Below are positions 37,234-46,182 of a DNA stretch of 64,000 bases, in pieces. A program made the translations under genes and the position numbers. The stretch's first letter is position 1. Each line of letters opens with the position of its first letter. Origin of the DNA: an uncultured Maribacter sp. (GTDB taxonomy: Bacteria > Bacteroidota > Bacteroidia > Flavobacteriales > Flavobacteriaceae); assembly GCF_947495965.1 (NCBI RefSeq), contig NZ_CANMBB010000003.1:62001-126000 (forward strand). The letters run 5' to 3'. The notes beneath the pieces are model-generated. The model was not told the origin of the DNA and did no database searches. It was given only the letters and a program-made list of their open reading frames with translations.

Positions 37234-38055
37234 TTAAATTAATCCAGCGAAGCTAGCTTCGCTGGATTTTTTGTTGTGTATAAAGTTAGGTGTTTTGTAA
37301 TTAAGACTCAAATGTAGTCTTTTGTTATTGTATGTTACTATAGATTCCTCTATTAGTTTTTTAAGGTCTTTAGCTGTATTGCATTTATGGATAAGAAATT
37401 CTCCTTTTAATATACCATTGATACGCTCTGCTAAAGCATTTTGATAACAATCATACCCATCTGTCATCGATGGTATGGTATTGTTTTTTTCCAATTCCAT
37501 TTGATACAATGAAGAACAATATTGTAGTCCTCTATCAGAATGATGTATGAGTTTTGTAGTTGTTACTCTTTTCTTGACAGCCATTTTCATTGCCCTTACT
37601 ACATTTTCAGCACTCATATCATCGCTTAGATGGTACCCCATAATTTTTCTACTAAAAGCATCCGTTACCAACGATAGGTAATGAGTTCTTTCTCTACTTT
37701 TTATATAAGTGATATCACTAACAAAATACTGCTCTGGCCTGATAGGTGTTATACCTTTCATTAGGTTGGGGTATTTCCTTAACCAATGTTTCGAATTCGT
37801 GGTTTTTGTATAGTTTTTCCTTGGTTTTATCAGCATGGATTCGGCTTTTAAATAATCAAACAGAGCATCTCTACCTATTTTAATTCCTTGTTTATCAAAA
37901 TCATCTTTAAGGAGATAATATAATTTTCGTGTACCTAGTCTAGGCATTTCTTGACGCATCTGTAAAACTAATGACTTAACCTGAGTCAATTCAATAGTTC
38001 TTTTTATTTTACGTTTTTCCGCTTGATAAATAGCTTGTCTACTTATCCCAAACAA
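37234..38055 (-). CDS. IS3 transposase OrfB (DDE integrase catalytic part)
   Basis: A 273-residue frame, transcribed second. It holds the rve catalytic core with FVSDITYIK (first Asp), HHSDRGLQYCS (second Asp) and NALAERINGILKGEFL (Glu). The frame is open upstream of the first ATG as far as the slippery site at 38118-38124 and there encodes VFTQSIQGIGQQGVSLSRCC, the sequence normally preceding RLFGISRQAIYQ. The functional protein is therefore most likely an OrfAB fusion made by -1 frameshifting. The free ATG start at 38055 is probably not the true one. Confidence 0.92.
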   Translation of the reverse strand: MFGISRQAIYQAEKRKIKRTIELTQVKSLVLQMRQEMPRLGTRKLYYLLKDDFDKQGIKIGRDALFDYLKAESMLIKPRKNYTKTTNSKHWLRKYPNLMKGITPIRPEQYFVSDITYIKSRERTHYLSLVTDAFSRKIMGYHLSDDMSAENVVRAMKMAVKKRVTTTKLIHHSDRGLQYCSSLYQMELEKNNTIPSMTDGYDCYQNALAERINGILKGEFLIHKCNTAKDLKKLIEESIVTYNNKRLHLSLNYKTPNFIHNKKSSEASFAGLI

Positions 38056-38075
38056 TCTACAACAACGAGATAGAC

Positions 38076-38468
38076 TTACTCCTTGTTGTCCGATTCCTTG
38101 GATTGATTGGGTAAATACTTTTTTCTGATAGAAGTACCATATTGCTGATCCGAAATATCAATCATCGTATTAAGCACCTTGTTTTTAAGCTTCTCATCAG
38201 AGAGTTCTCTCTCCAATCTTTTTATTTTTTGAGCAGGTGTTTCTTTCTTTTGGATAGTGGCAACCTTTGGTCGTGGTTTGCTCCAGTCTAAGGTACCATG
38301 TTTTCTTAACCAAACCAAAACTGTACTTCTTCCTTGAATACCATATGCTTTTTGGGCTTGCTTATAGGTCATATCGCCCTTTTCTACTTGGGATATTACC
38401 GCTAATTTAAAGCCTAAATTGTAATCGCGTTGACTCCGCTTCTTCCTTGGTTTCTCTGAATACTTCAT
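38076..38468 (-). CDS. IS3 OrfA, helix-turn-helix protein
   Basis: A 130-residue protein with an N-terminal HTH (YNLGFKLAVISQVEKGD, then TYKQAQKAYGIQGRSTVLVWLRKHG, about residues 16-62) that recognises the IS ends. A leucine-zipper-like coiled coil follows (about 78-105: KIKRLERELSDEKLKNKVL). It is the first gene of the element. Alone it usually acts as an inhibitor or DNA-binding partner of the OrfAB transposase. Confidence 0.92.
   Translation of the reverse strand: MKYSEKPRKKRSQRDYNLGFKLAVISQVEKGDMTYKQAQKAYGIQGRSTVLVWLRKHGTLDWSKPRPKVATIQKKETPAQKIKRLERELSDEKLKNKVLNTMIDISDQQYGTSIRKKYLPNQSKESDNKE
38118..38124 (-). promoter_or_regulatory. Programmed -1 frameshift heptamer A_AAA_AAG in the IS3 element
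   Basis: On the minus strand AAAAAAG sits with AAA and AAG as OrfA codons (the RKKY position near its end). Slipping back one base leads directly into the OrfB frame, which is open from there on. This is the classic IS3 slippery sequence in the correct phase. Confidence 0.85.
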
Positions 38469-38539
38469 AAATAAGTTGAATTTGTGTCAACTTATTTTAG
38501 GACGGGACAAATGATTAGTAAAAAAAGGCAATTATACAC

Positions 38540-39130
38540 TTACCCTTTATGCTTACCTACATTCCACCCTTTAGAGCCTATGAGTTTTTCTGCTATTTTT
38601 TTAGGATATTCTTCCAAGTCTGTAGCCATGGTATCATTCCAACGGTTTAGATACCCAAATAATGCAATAGAAGCTACAATTTCTACAATTTGAGATTCAT
38701 CAAAATATTTTTTTGCTTCATCAAAATCGGCAATTGTTGCTGCGTTTGGGACTAATGCTCCTTTAAAGGATAAATTAAGTGCTGCTCGCTCTGCTGGTGT
38801 AAATAAAGGAGAGGTTTGAAATTCCCAAACCGCTACAATTTTTTCTTTAGAAGCCTTATAAATCTTAGATAAATTAGCCATATGTGCTTGGCAGTATTTA
38901 CAACCACTTACCTGACTCGATATTAAACTAATTAACATTTTTAATTCTTCAGAAACTGTTCCTTCATATAAAATAACGTGATTTAATTGCATAAATGCCT
39001 TTGCTATTTCTGGTCTTCTTTGCATTGTTAAAATACTATTTGGAATAAAACCTCTTGTTTTTTTATAATAGTCGAATTTAGGTTCTAATTCCGGGTGTAA
39101 TCCTTTTGATAATGGGTTTAAATGTGCCAT
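38540..39130 (-). CDS. Carboxymuconolactone decarboxylase / AhpD-like family protein
   Basis: A 196-residue all-helical protein of the peroxidase-related CMD family. The redox motif SGCKYCQAHMANL (CxxCxxxH type, about residue 81) is the AhpD-style thiol centre. EFQTSPLFTPAERAALNLSF and FDESQIVEIVASIALFGYLNRW are the usual family helices. An upstream ATG at 39211 adds 27 residues without homology, so MAHLNPLSKGLHPELEP at 39130 is chosen. It may protect against peroxides or act on a pathway intermediate. Its position behind the TonB gene suggests it belongs to the aldoxime operon. Confidence 0.82.
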   Translation of the reverse strand: MAHLNPLSKGLHPELEPKFDYYKKTRGFIPNSILTMQRRPEIAKAFMQLNHVILYEGTVSEELKMLISLISSQVSGCKYCQAHMANLSKIYKASKEKIVAVWEFQTSPLFTPAERAALNLSFKGALVPNAATIADFDEAKKYFDESQIVEIVASIALFGYLNRWNDTMATDLEEYPKKIAEKLIGSKGWNVGKHKG

Positions 39131-39241
39131 GAAAAATATTTTTATATTAAAGTCACTCTTAAAATTGCCAGAAGCCTCTCTATGGAAAATAAATAGAGAA
39201 ACCCCTGACACTAATAAACAACTTTATTTAGTTAGATGATT

Positions 39242-41842
39242 TTAGAAAAATTTATAACTTACTCCTAAGTTAAATTCAGCCGGTCTTGCATACGTAGCAT
39301 ATGTTACACCAACTCCTGGATTATTATATCCCCCTACAATATATGTTTCATCTGTAATGTTAGTTCCTCCTAATGTAATTTTCCAATTTCGACTAGCACT
39401 TTCTAGAGACAAAGAAGTATTGAATAATGATATCCCTTCTTGTACAAGCAGTGGTGTATTCTCTACATCATTATAAATTTCACTTTTACTAGCCATATCT
39501 ATATGGAAAAGTAATCTCCCTTTGTTTTCTCCAAAAGGAATTGTCCAATCTAGGGCTAAAGAACTCGAAAAATCTGGTGTATTTATAAAACTAGAATTTT
39601 CCGTTATTACTGCTCCTGGATCAGTTATTTTTTTGTATTGGGCATCAATATACCCTAGATTTCCAGAAAAAGTTAAATTCTCTGACGCTCTCCATTGCGC
39701 ATCAACTTCTACCCCTTTTATTTCTGCTTGTGCAGCATTAACCACGAAAGGAGTAATACCTCTTTGCACCGTAACTTGTAAATCTTGGTAATCCGTATAA
39801 AAACCGGCTATATTAAAACGAACTCTATTGTTTGCTATATCTGTCTTTAATCCTATCTCATAAGTATTTGCTTTTTCTGGAGCAAAGGTAGGTGCTTCTA
39901 AAACAGGAGTAGTTACTCTAGTTGTCCAACCACCAGATTTAAAACCTTGAGCAAAATACCCATACGCAAATACATTTTCAGAAAATTTATACTCTGTACC
40001 TAAACGTACTGTAGAAACACTAAATGATTGCTCGTTTAATCCTGGAGGATAATATAATGTAAGATCTGAAGTTGGAAAATCCGCAGGTGTTACAACTCCT
40101 GTCTTTAGCACAAAACTATTTAGATCTCTTTGTCTACCATCTAACTCTTTTTGCTCATTGGTATATCTATAACCACCTGTTAGGCTCCATTTTTCGGTAA
40201 GGTTGTAAGTTACTTGTCCAAATACAGCATAACTTTTATTGTTAATAAAGTTTTGCCCATATATTTGAACTAACCCATTTCCTAAAACCACCTCATCGGT
40301 TACGGAACCATCTTCTGTAAAGTAATAAAGTCCTCCAATCCACTTTAACTTATCGCTATTCCCTATAAACTGAAATTCTTGAGTAAATTGTGTTTGCGGC
40401 ATTGTAAAACCAGCTGTACCAAAAGGTATTGGAGAAAAATCCTGATCTTCCGCAAACCTAGATTCTAAGTCTCTATATGAAGAAATGGACTTAAAATCAA
40501 TTTTATCTGTCATTTCCCAATCTAAGGTAAGCGCTGTTCCCCATGTATCTATTTTTGTTCCTGCATCTGCAGTAGCATAATTTGTAAAAGGATCATCTGT
40601 AATAAAACGACTATCAAACGGAGTAGCTCCTGCTAAATCTAAACCAGGCGCACCATTAATTGCAGCACATAACTCAGGTGGCAAAAGCCCCGAAGCACAA
40701 GCATTATATGCTCCTACTATTGTCGGAGCTCCACCAAATTCATTATAAACATTAATAAGTTTACTTGCGTTTTGATTCTCTCTAACTCTCTCGTAATCTG
40801 CGCTTAGAGTTGCTTTAAATTTACCTGAAGCCAACCATAAAAATTTTGCTCTCCATGTATCATTGTTTTGATTACCTTGATCTGCATCTAAGTCTACTTG
40901 AGAGAAAACACCTGTACGCGGATCTGCTAAATCCGCATTTTTTTCTCTGGTAAAAGGAATCCTTTTCATATGGCCATCTCTATTTATGGATGATACTGAA
41001 AAACTGGATAATAACTTATCTTTGATTAACGGAATATCAACAGATACTTTAGTATCTAAACGATTATAACTACCCCCAGTTATTGATCCTGCAACAGAAA
41101 ATGTTCGTGAAGGGTCTTTCGTTGTTATACTTATTGCTCCGCCAATAGTATTCCTTCCAAATAAAGTTCCTTGCGGTCCTTTTAAAGCTTCTATCCTATC
41201 TACATCTAACAAATCTATAACCGAGCCAACAGTACGTCCAAAATAAACACCGTCCACGTATAAACCTACAGCTGGTTCATAAGTAATTGCAAAATCTACC
41301 TGACCAATACCCCTTATATATGGAGATAAAATAGATTGACTACCACTGAATGGCGCATTTACATCTATCTCTACATTTGGAATGTAATCTGCAATTTGAG
41401 CTATATTACCTATTCCTTTTGTCTCTAATGTCTTTGCTGACATTGCCGTTACCGAAATAGGTACTTCTTGTACATTTTCAGATTGCTTTCTTGAAGTAAC
41501 TACTACCTCTTCCAAACCAAAACTCTTTTCTTCTAAGGAAGTATTTATAGTAGTAATATCACCAATAACAACCTCCTTAGTTTTAAATCCTATATAAGAA
41601 AAAACTAAAGTTTCTGCTTCTTCATTTATAGTAATGGCATATTTACCATCAAAATCTGAAATCACACCTATTGTTTGATTTTTTACTAGAATATTTACCC
41701 CTGGTAAAGGATTGTTTTTAGAATCTTTTACGGTACCATTTATTGTTCGTTCTTGCGCATTTAGGTTTGGTATAGAAAATAATAGTAGGACTATCATATA
41801 TCCTATGTTATTTACATTAAGGTTCTTTAATTGAGTTTTCAT
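39242..41842 (-). CDS. TonB-dependent receptor, probable importer for the aldoxime/aromatic substrate
   Basis: An 866-residue outer-membrane receptor. It has a signal peptide (1-29), a Bacteroidota-type carboxypeptidase-regulatory-like domain (about 32-105), a plug (about 118-250, with VPISVTAMSAKTLETKGIG and ALKGPQGTLFGRNTIGGAIS) and a long barrel ending in FNLGVSYKFF. The plug and barrel strongly resemble receptors of sphingomonads and gammaproteobacteria that take up small aromatic or lipid compounds, while the N-terminal domain is of local style. No SusD is present. It follows the aldoxime dehydratase gene by 31 bp, so an uptake role for the same compound is inferred. Confidence 0.88.
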   Translation of the reverse strand: MKTQLKNLNVNNIGYMIVLLLFSIPNLNAQERTINGTVKDSKNNPLPGVNILVKNQTIGVISDFDGKYAITINEEAETLVFSYIGFKTKEVVIGDITTINTSLEEKSFGLEEVVVTSRKQSENVQEVPISVTAMSAKTLETKGIGNIAQIADYIPNVEIDVNAPFSGSQSILSPYIRGIGQVDFAITYEPAVGLYVDGVYFGRTVGSVIDLLDVDRIEALKGPQGTLFGRNTIGGAISITTKDPSRTFSVAGSITGGSYNRLDTKVSVDIPLIKDKLLSSFSVSSINRDGHMKRIPFTREKNADLADPRTGVFSQVDLDADQGNQNNDTWRAKFLWLASGKFKATLSADYERVRENQNASKLINVYNEFGGAPTIVGAYNACASGLLPPELCAAINGAPGLDLAGATPFDSRFITDDPFTNYATADAGTKIDTWGTALTLDWEMTDKIDFKSISSYRDLESRFAEDQDFSPIPFGTAGFTMPQTQFTQEFQFIGNSDKLKWIGGLYYFTEDGSVTDEVVLGNGLVQIYGQNFINNKSYAVFGQVTYNLTEKWSLTGGYRYTNEQKELDGRQRDLNSFVLKTGVVTPADFPTSDLTLYYPPGLNEQSFSVSTVRLGTEYKFSENVFAYGYFAQGFKSGGWTTRVTTPVLEAPTFAPEKANTYEIGLKTDIANNRVRFNIAGFYTDYQDLQVTVQRGITPFVVNAAQAEIKGVEVDAQWRASENLTFSGNLGYIDAQYKKITDPGAVITENSSFINTPDFSSSLALDWTIPFGENKGRLLFHIDMASKSEIYNDVENTPLLVQEGISLFNTSLSLESASRNWKITLGGTNITDETYIVGGYNNPGVGVTYATYARPAEFNLGVSYKFF

Positions 41843-41873
41843 TGTTTTAGTTTTTATATTAGTTTTAGTTATT

Positions 41874-42887
41874 CTACTGAAACCATGGAAGTAGTCCCGT
41901 TTTAGGATGGCAGTTTATATATTCAAATATTTGCCCCTCTGGTAAGGCAGACACTTCATGCCATAATTTAATATCTACTTTATCCATAGATTGCGCCATA
42001 TTTAAAAAGCTATGGAAAATAGCTAAGTGAGTTGGGTGTGTTCTAGACCAAGTTTCTAAATGCTCTAGGGTTAGGAAATATGCAAAACCGAATGTTTTCA
42101 TTGTCTCCTTACCTTCTATGGTTAATTCTTGTGAAAATCTTGAGGAGCAACAACCTGTTTCTTCTGGGTTATTTTCTATAAAATCCATTCCTTTAAGTAA
42201 GTGAGGGTATACCTCTGTATTATAACGACTTAATTCTTCTGAACTACAAGCTGTTAGGTTTTGAGCAGAACGTATAATAGCAAGATTTTTTGGTGTTTTT
42301 AAATACACTCGTTTTCCTAAAGTTTCTATGTTAGATTTTTTTGATAAATTTTTCTCATTACCTTCTAAAAGATTTACTTCAGAAATCTCCAATCTATCTC
42401 GCATACCCCCAAAATAGTTGTGTTCTTTTATGGGACCTTTAAATCCTTTGAACATTTTAGCCGCACCTGCTTGGTCTTCTGATGAAAATAAAGTTTCAAA
42501 ACGTTCTGATGGTATAATCATGAGTTCACACCAATAACCATAAGCATCTTTTTCTCTATCAGGTGAGTCCCACCAGTCTAAAAAAGCAGATGATATTCTC
42601 CATTTTTCATAGCTTTCTTTAGAATCCCAGTAAGAGATAAAAAAATCGTTAACATAATTTTCATTATCTACTACTCTCCCTCTTTCTGTATGTATAGGAG
42701 CATTGTCTATTTTTAGGAGTTTAGAATACCATTCCAAAAAATTTGTTGCCTGTAAATTTTCATTCTTTTTTATTTGATACCCAAAATATCCGATAACAAC
42801 TTCACTACAATCTGACTGTATATCGGCACTCCAACCAGGAACAGGAGGTTCCCAATTTTTGGGCATATTTTTCTTATACTTTTTCAT
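41874..42887 (-). CDS. Haem-containing aldoxime dehydratase
   Basis: A 337-residue enzyme that dehydrates aldoximes (R-CH=NOH) to nitriles using haem b. It matches the phenylacetaldoxime dehydratase family end to end: [17 protein letters not shown] at the N-terminus, YWSELM-like [27 protein letters not shown] (conserved Arg), [16 protein letters not shown]-like residues, [12 protein letters not shown] (proximal haem His region) and [11 protein letters not shown] (catalytic His region), ending [13 protein letters not shown]. The start overlaps the nitrilase end by 14 bases, so the two are coupled. The substrate is probably an arylacetaldoxime given the downstream genes. Confidence 0.92.
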   Translation of the reverse strand: MKKYKKNMPKNWEPPVPGWSADIQSDCSEVVIGYFGYQIKKNENLQATNFLEWYSKLLKIDNAPIHTERGRVVDNENYVNDFFISYWDSKESYEKWRISSAFLDWWDSPDREKDAYGYWCELMIIPSERFETLFSSEDQAGAAKMFKGFKGPIKEHNYFGGMRDRLEISEVNLLEGNEKNLSKKSNIETLGKRVYLKTPKNLAIIRSAQNLTACSSEELSRYNTEVYPHLLKGMDFIENNPEETGCCSSRFSQELTIEGKETMKTFGFAYFLTLEHLETWSRTHPTHLAIFHSFLNMAQSMDKVDIKLWHEVSALPEGQIFEYINCHPKTGLLPWFQ

Positions 42888-43902
42888 GATTTTCAGTAGT
42901 TTGTTCTATTTCTTTTTCTTCTGTTTTATGAGATGTGTTCGCATTATATTCATCTCTATAAACTACAGGGCGTTGCGGCTTAGGGTTAAAAAGTAATTGA
43001 GTAACATCTGGTCTAGAATAATGACCTGCTGGGTCTGCTGCACCTTTAGCAAGGGCAATCATTCCCAAATCAATTTCTGCATATAAGATTCCCTCCTGAT
43101 CATGAGGTAAAGGTTCCGCTAATGGTGATCCATCTGGGCCAAAAATCCTCGCATAACCTCCTCCTAATGGCAAAAATTCTTTCTTAATATCGGTGTCACA
43201 TAAAATATCATGCATTTCTTGAGATACTATTGCAGTAGGTGCCAATACATAACAAGACCCCTCTACCGCATATATTTGGCTTGCAGCTGTATTTACTTCT
43301 GGGCCTAATGCATGCGCTTTTCCTGAGTATAATGAAAATCCTGGCCAAGCTGCAAAATGTACTTGTTCATTTTGAGAATACATGGCATATTTACTAAGTG
43401 GCTGAAGGTGTTCCCAACACGCTAATGCTCCTAACCTACCTATCTGGGTTTCGTGCACTTTTAAATCACTACCATCTCCACTACCAAAGACGGTACGTTC
43501 TACATGAGTTGGTTTTAATTTTCTTCGAATGGCAATAGTTTCTCCTTCATCCGAAATTAGCATTTGAGATATATAAAGAGAACCGCCATCTCTTTCACTA
43601 AATCCACAGCCAACATAAATATTGTTCTTTTTTGCAGCCTCATTTATTCTTTTATGCTGTTCACTCCCTACAACCAAAGAACTCTCAAAATATCTACGGA
43701 CAAATTGCATACCCATTGCAGGAGCATCTAACCAAATCCACCATGGATAACCTGGTAGCCAAGTCTCCCCAAAAGTGATAAGTTTTGCACCATTTTCAGC
43801 TGCTTCTTCTATAAATTTAATTGCTTTTGTTACACTTGCGTTAAGATCAAGATAAACGGGAGCAGCTTGCACAACAGCCACTTTATAATTTGTATTTTCC
43901 AT
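42874..43902 (-). CDS. Nitrilase (carbon-nitrogen hydrolase)
   Basis: A 342-residue nitrilase with the catalytic triad in place: Glu in [15 protein letters not shown] (about residue 45), Lys in [15 protein letters not shown] (about 128) and Cys in [10 protein letters not shown] (about 162). The length and the CWEH motif mark a true nitrilase, not an amidase or N-carbamoylase. It hydrolyses a nitrile to a carboxylic acid plus ammonia. It is the first gene of the nitrilase-aldoxime dehydratase-TonB-CMD operon and is preceded by AraC-type half-sites. Confidence 0.93.
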   Translation of the reverse strand: MENTNYKVAVVQAAPVYLDLNASVTKAIKFIEEAAENGAKLITFGETWLPGYPWWIWLDAPAMGMQFVRRYFESSLVVGSEQHKRINEAAKKNNIYVGCGFSERDGGSLYISQMLISDEGETIAIRRKLKPTHVERTVFGSGDGSDLKVHETQIGRLGALACWEHLQPLSKYAMYSQNEQVHFAAWPGFSLYSGKAHALGPEVNTAASQIYAVEGSCYVLAPTAIVSQEMHDILCDTDIKKEFLPLGGGYARIFGPDGSPLAEPLPHDQEGILYAEIDLGMIALAKGAADPAGHYSRPDVTQLLFNPKPQRPVVYRDEYNANTSHKTEEKEIEQTTENHEKV

Positions 43903-43946
43903 ATCAAAAAAATGTTTTAATTATTTGATATACAAGAAACTACAAT

Positions 43947-43989
43947 AAACCAATAGCGAATTGGTTAATAGTGCACGAAATATTGGTTA
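43947..43989. promoter_or_regulatory. Three ATTGGTT-type half-sites upstream of the nitrilase gene, candidate AraC operator
   Basis: ATTGGTTA occurs at 43960-43967 and 43982-43989 as direct repeats exactly 22 bp (two helical turns) apart. A third, inverted copy (AAACCAAT) is at 43947-43954. The array lies 45-90 bp before the nitrilase start, between it and the AraC-type gene. This spacing is typical for a dimeric AraC/XylS activator. Confidence 0.55.
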
Positions 43990-44051
43990 TTAATGAAGTA
44001 GAAAAGAATTTAGCAACTAAACAGCGGGATTTTTAATTAAAGACAAATAAA

Positions 44052-45050
44052 TTAAGAAATATATTGCGTTTTAATTTGATTGTTTGACTCTAAACAGAGG
44101 TTTCTATATTCCCCTGGAGGAATACCAAACTTATGCTTAAAAGATTTTGCAAAATTACTGATATCATTATATCCGTTTTTATAACAGATTTCACTAATTG
44201 TTAATTTTAATAAATTAACATTTTCTAAATCGTTTTTACATTTTTGTAAACGAGATTCACGTATGAAATTATTTAGCGTTAAATCTTGTCCGCTAAATAT
44301 ATTGTGTAATTGTCTCTTTGAGCAATTAAATGTTTTCGCAATTAACAGAATTGATAACTCCGAATTAGTAATATTTTCTTCTACAAAGGCTTTAATTTTT
44401 AATAATGCGGTTTCTTTAGAAGGGGTGTTATTTTTATTAGTTACAAATTTTGAATTTAAAAAATCATTTAATAATTGAATTAAAGTGTGCGCAAGATATT
44501 TTCTTGTAAACACATTTATTTCTGACAATTCATCATTTAAAGTAAGTATAAAGTTTTTTACTATTTTCCCTAACCCCCCTTTATTATCAAGCAATATGGC
44601 TGTGTTTCCTGTAATATAGGATGTCCCATATGTTATCATTGCTCTAGGAATTTTTAAAACTAATTGCTCAAAATCTTGCTTTGAATCTAAAGTATATGGT
44701 CTAGTACTATCTGTAAAAGTCCAATCATTTGGTCTTAAATGAACAACTCTCCTGTCTTGTCTAATTATAGATTCTCCTTTTAACTGAAAGTTTACAATAA
44801 AAAAATCATCTGTAGATTTTGCTATTTGTTGTTTCGTTCTTTGCACACTATTGTTCTGCGAACTTATCTTACATACCTGAATGGTATCCAAATGATGCAC
44901 ATCTAACGAACCATAAAAATTTTCTTTGTTGTTATTATTAAAAACATCTAACATTATAAAGGTTTTACACACATGATCATTCCAATAAGACAGAGCGTCT
45001 TTGGAAGCAACTATATTTGTATTTATATGAAAATCAAGATCTTTCATCAT
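44052..45050 (-). CDS. AraC family transcriptional regulator, NitR/OxdR/FeaR-like
   Basis: A 332-residue regulator. The N-terminal part (about 20-190) resembles the AraC-binding-2 domain of FeaR and NitR-type activators (DFFIVNFQLKGESIIRQDRR, then HLRPNDWTFTDSTRPYTL). The C-terminal 100 residues hold two HTH motifs (AKTFNCSKRQLHNIFSG and ISEICYKNGYNDISNFAKSFKHKFG). AraC proteins of this subgroup activate nitrilase and aldoxime dehydratase genes in Rhodococcus and Pseudomonas. Placed between the two operons it probably activates the nitrilase operon through the sites at 43947-43989. The likely inducer is the aldoxime or a product, by inference. Confidence 0.88.
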   Translation of the reverse strand: MMKDLDFHINTNIVASKDALSYWNDHVCKTFIMLDVFNNNNKENFYGSLDVHHLDTIQVCKISSQNNSVQRTKQQIAKSTDDFFIVNFQLKGESIIRQDRRVVHLRPNDWTFTDSTRPYTLDSKQDFEQLVLKIPRAMITYGTSYITGNTAILLDNKGGLGKIVKNFILTLNDELSEINVFTRKYLAHTLIQLLNDFLNSKFVTNKNNTPSKETALLKIKAFVEENITNSELSILLIAKTFNCSKRQLHNIFSGQDLTLNNFIRESRLQKCKNDLENVNLLKLTISEICYKNGYNDISNFAKSFKHKFGIPPGEYRNLCLESNNQIKTQYIS

Positions 45051-45072
45051 ATATCCTTATACTTAAATATAG

Positions 45073-46161
45073 TTATTTAATTTTTGATTTTAAAGGCCAA
45101 TAGTTAAAATAACCAGTAATAACGATTATTAGCGGGAAAGAAATACCCAACATTGTATCTGCAACCCATAAATCTAATTGATAATTGCCGTTTGCTCCAG
45201 AAGCCATTTCTTGGCCCGTAATCCATGCACCCATATTAAAATAAAGGACATACATGGATAAGCCAAAAATAGTAGCTGCAATCATTTTATAAATTCCTTT
45301 TAATGGTTGCCGAATATTTTTAAAAAGAAAAAATTGTGTACTATTATTTACCAAAAAAACACCAAATACCATACTTATTGGAACCATTACCATATATACC
45401 ATAACGTCCATACCTATAACCTTGGTGAAAAAGAATTGAAATATATAAGAAATTCCCAAAATAATATTAGTATTCAGGATAGCTTTTCCTGGTTGTATAG
45501 CACCACTCCACTTTTCTAAAAACCAATCATCGAATAAAGCTAAATACAACAGAACAGGGCAGCAAGTAATAATATATACTATGGTCGTGGAAAAATCAAA
45601 AACTCCTTTTGGATCTAAAGATTCTACATACCAAGGTACTAAATTGGAAATACTTTCATAATTAAAGAAAATTTTCCAAACGATAAAAGCTATTCCAAAA
45701 GCCAAGATTAAAGTACAAAAACCAACTATAGTTATATTTTTTATTTTTCCAATAAAAGGCCAGAAGTTAACAATGATTATGAGCCAAAGTGTAATTATAA
45801 TTGAGGTAATTAAAAAATGATTTAGTTGTGGAGTAAGTATCCCAGTACCTTTTCCCATAATAAGTAATGTAAGCCCCCCTATTAGTAGACCAAAAAGCAT
45901 AGTAAAAATTACTAGTATTATACCTTTTGTAGTTTGGTGAATTTTATCTAACCCCTTTATAAATGGTAGATTGTTTTGCCATAAAATACCAACTATTGCT
46001 TGGAAAGGAGTCGCTGCCAAAAAGAAAAAAACAATCCATTGATAATTTGTTGCAGATGGTATTGCTGCAATAATAAATGCTATTGCTATTACTAACAATA
46101 ATCCAGTAATACTATTTATTAAAATATTACTTGTAGATGGTGTGTTTGAAATTGATTCCAT
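45073..46161 (-). CDS. Multi-pass membrane protein of unknown function in the homogentisate operon
   Basis: A 362-residue protein made almost entirely of hydrophobic helices, about ten in number (first at 15-34, last at 332-352), joined by short loops. I do not recognise a family. Its position, 22 bp after the flavin hydroxylase gene and 22 bp before the AraC gene, suggests it is co-transcribed with the homogentisate genes. It could be an inner-membrane transporter for the aromatic substrate or product, which would complement the outer-membrane TonB receptor. This is inference from context only. Confidence 0.7.
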   Translation of the reverse strand: MESISNTPSTSNILINSITGLLLVIAIAFIIAAIPSATNYQWIVFFFLAATPFQAIVGILWQNNLPFIKGLDKIHQTTKGIILVIFTMLFGLLIGGLTLLIMGKGTGILTPQLNHFLITSIIITLWLIIIVNFWPFIGKIKNITIVGFCTLILAFGIAFIVWKIFFNYESISNLVPWYVESLDPKGVFDFSTTIVYIITCCPVLLYLALFDDWFLEKWSGAIQPGKAILNTNIILGISYIFQFFFTKVIGMDVMVYMVMVPISMVFGVFLVNNSTQFFLFKNIRQPLKGIYKMIAATIFGLSMYVLYFNMGAWITGQEMASGANGNYQLDLWVADTMLGISFPLIIVITGYFNYWPLKSKIK

Positions 46162-46182
46162 GAGAATAGAATTTTTTAGTTT

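Larger units (their letters stand above)
37196..38509 (-). mobile_element. IS3-family insertion sequence, 1314 bp, intact
   Basis: The ends form 25-bp imperfect inverted repeats (37196-37220 and 38485-38509, 21 of 25 matching), each starting TG and sharing CGTCCTAAAATA and GTTGACA. The element contains orfA and orfB in the usual IS3 arrangement with a programmed frameshift site, and is flanked by AAT on both sides. Everything needed for transposition looks intact, so it may still be active. It is inserted between the xylose symporter region and the aldoxime genes. Confidence 0.93.
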
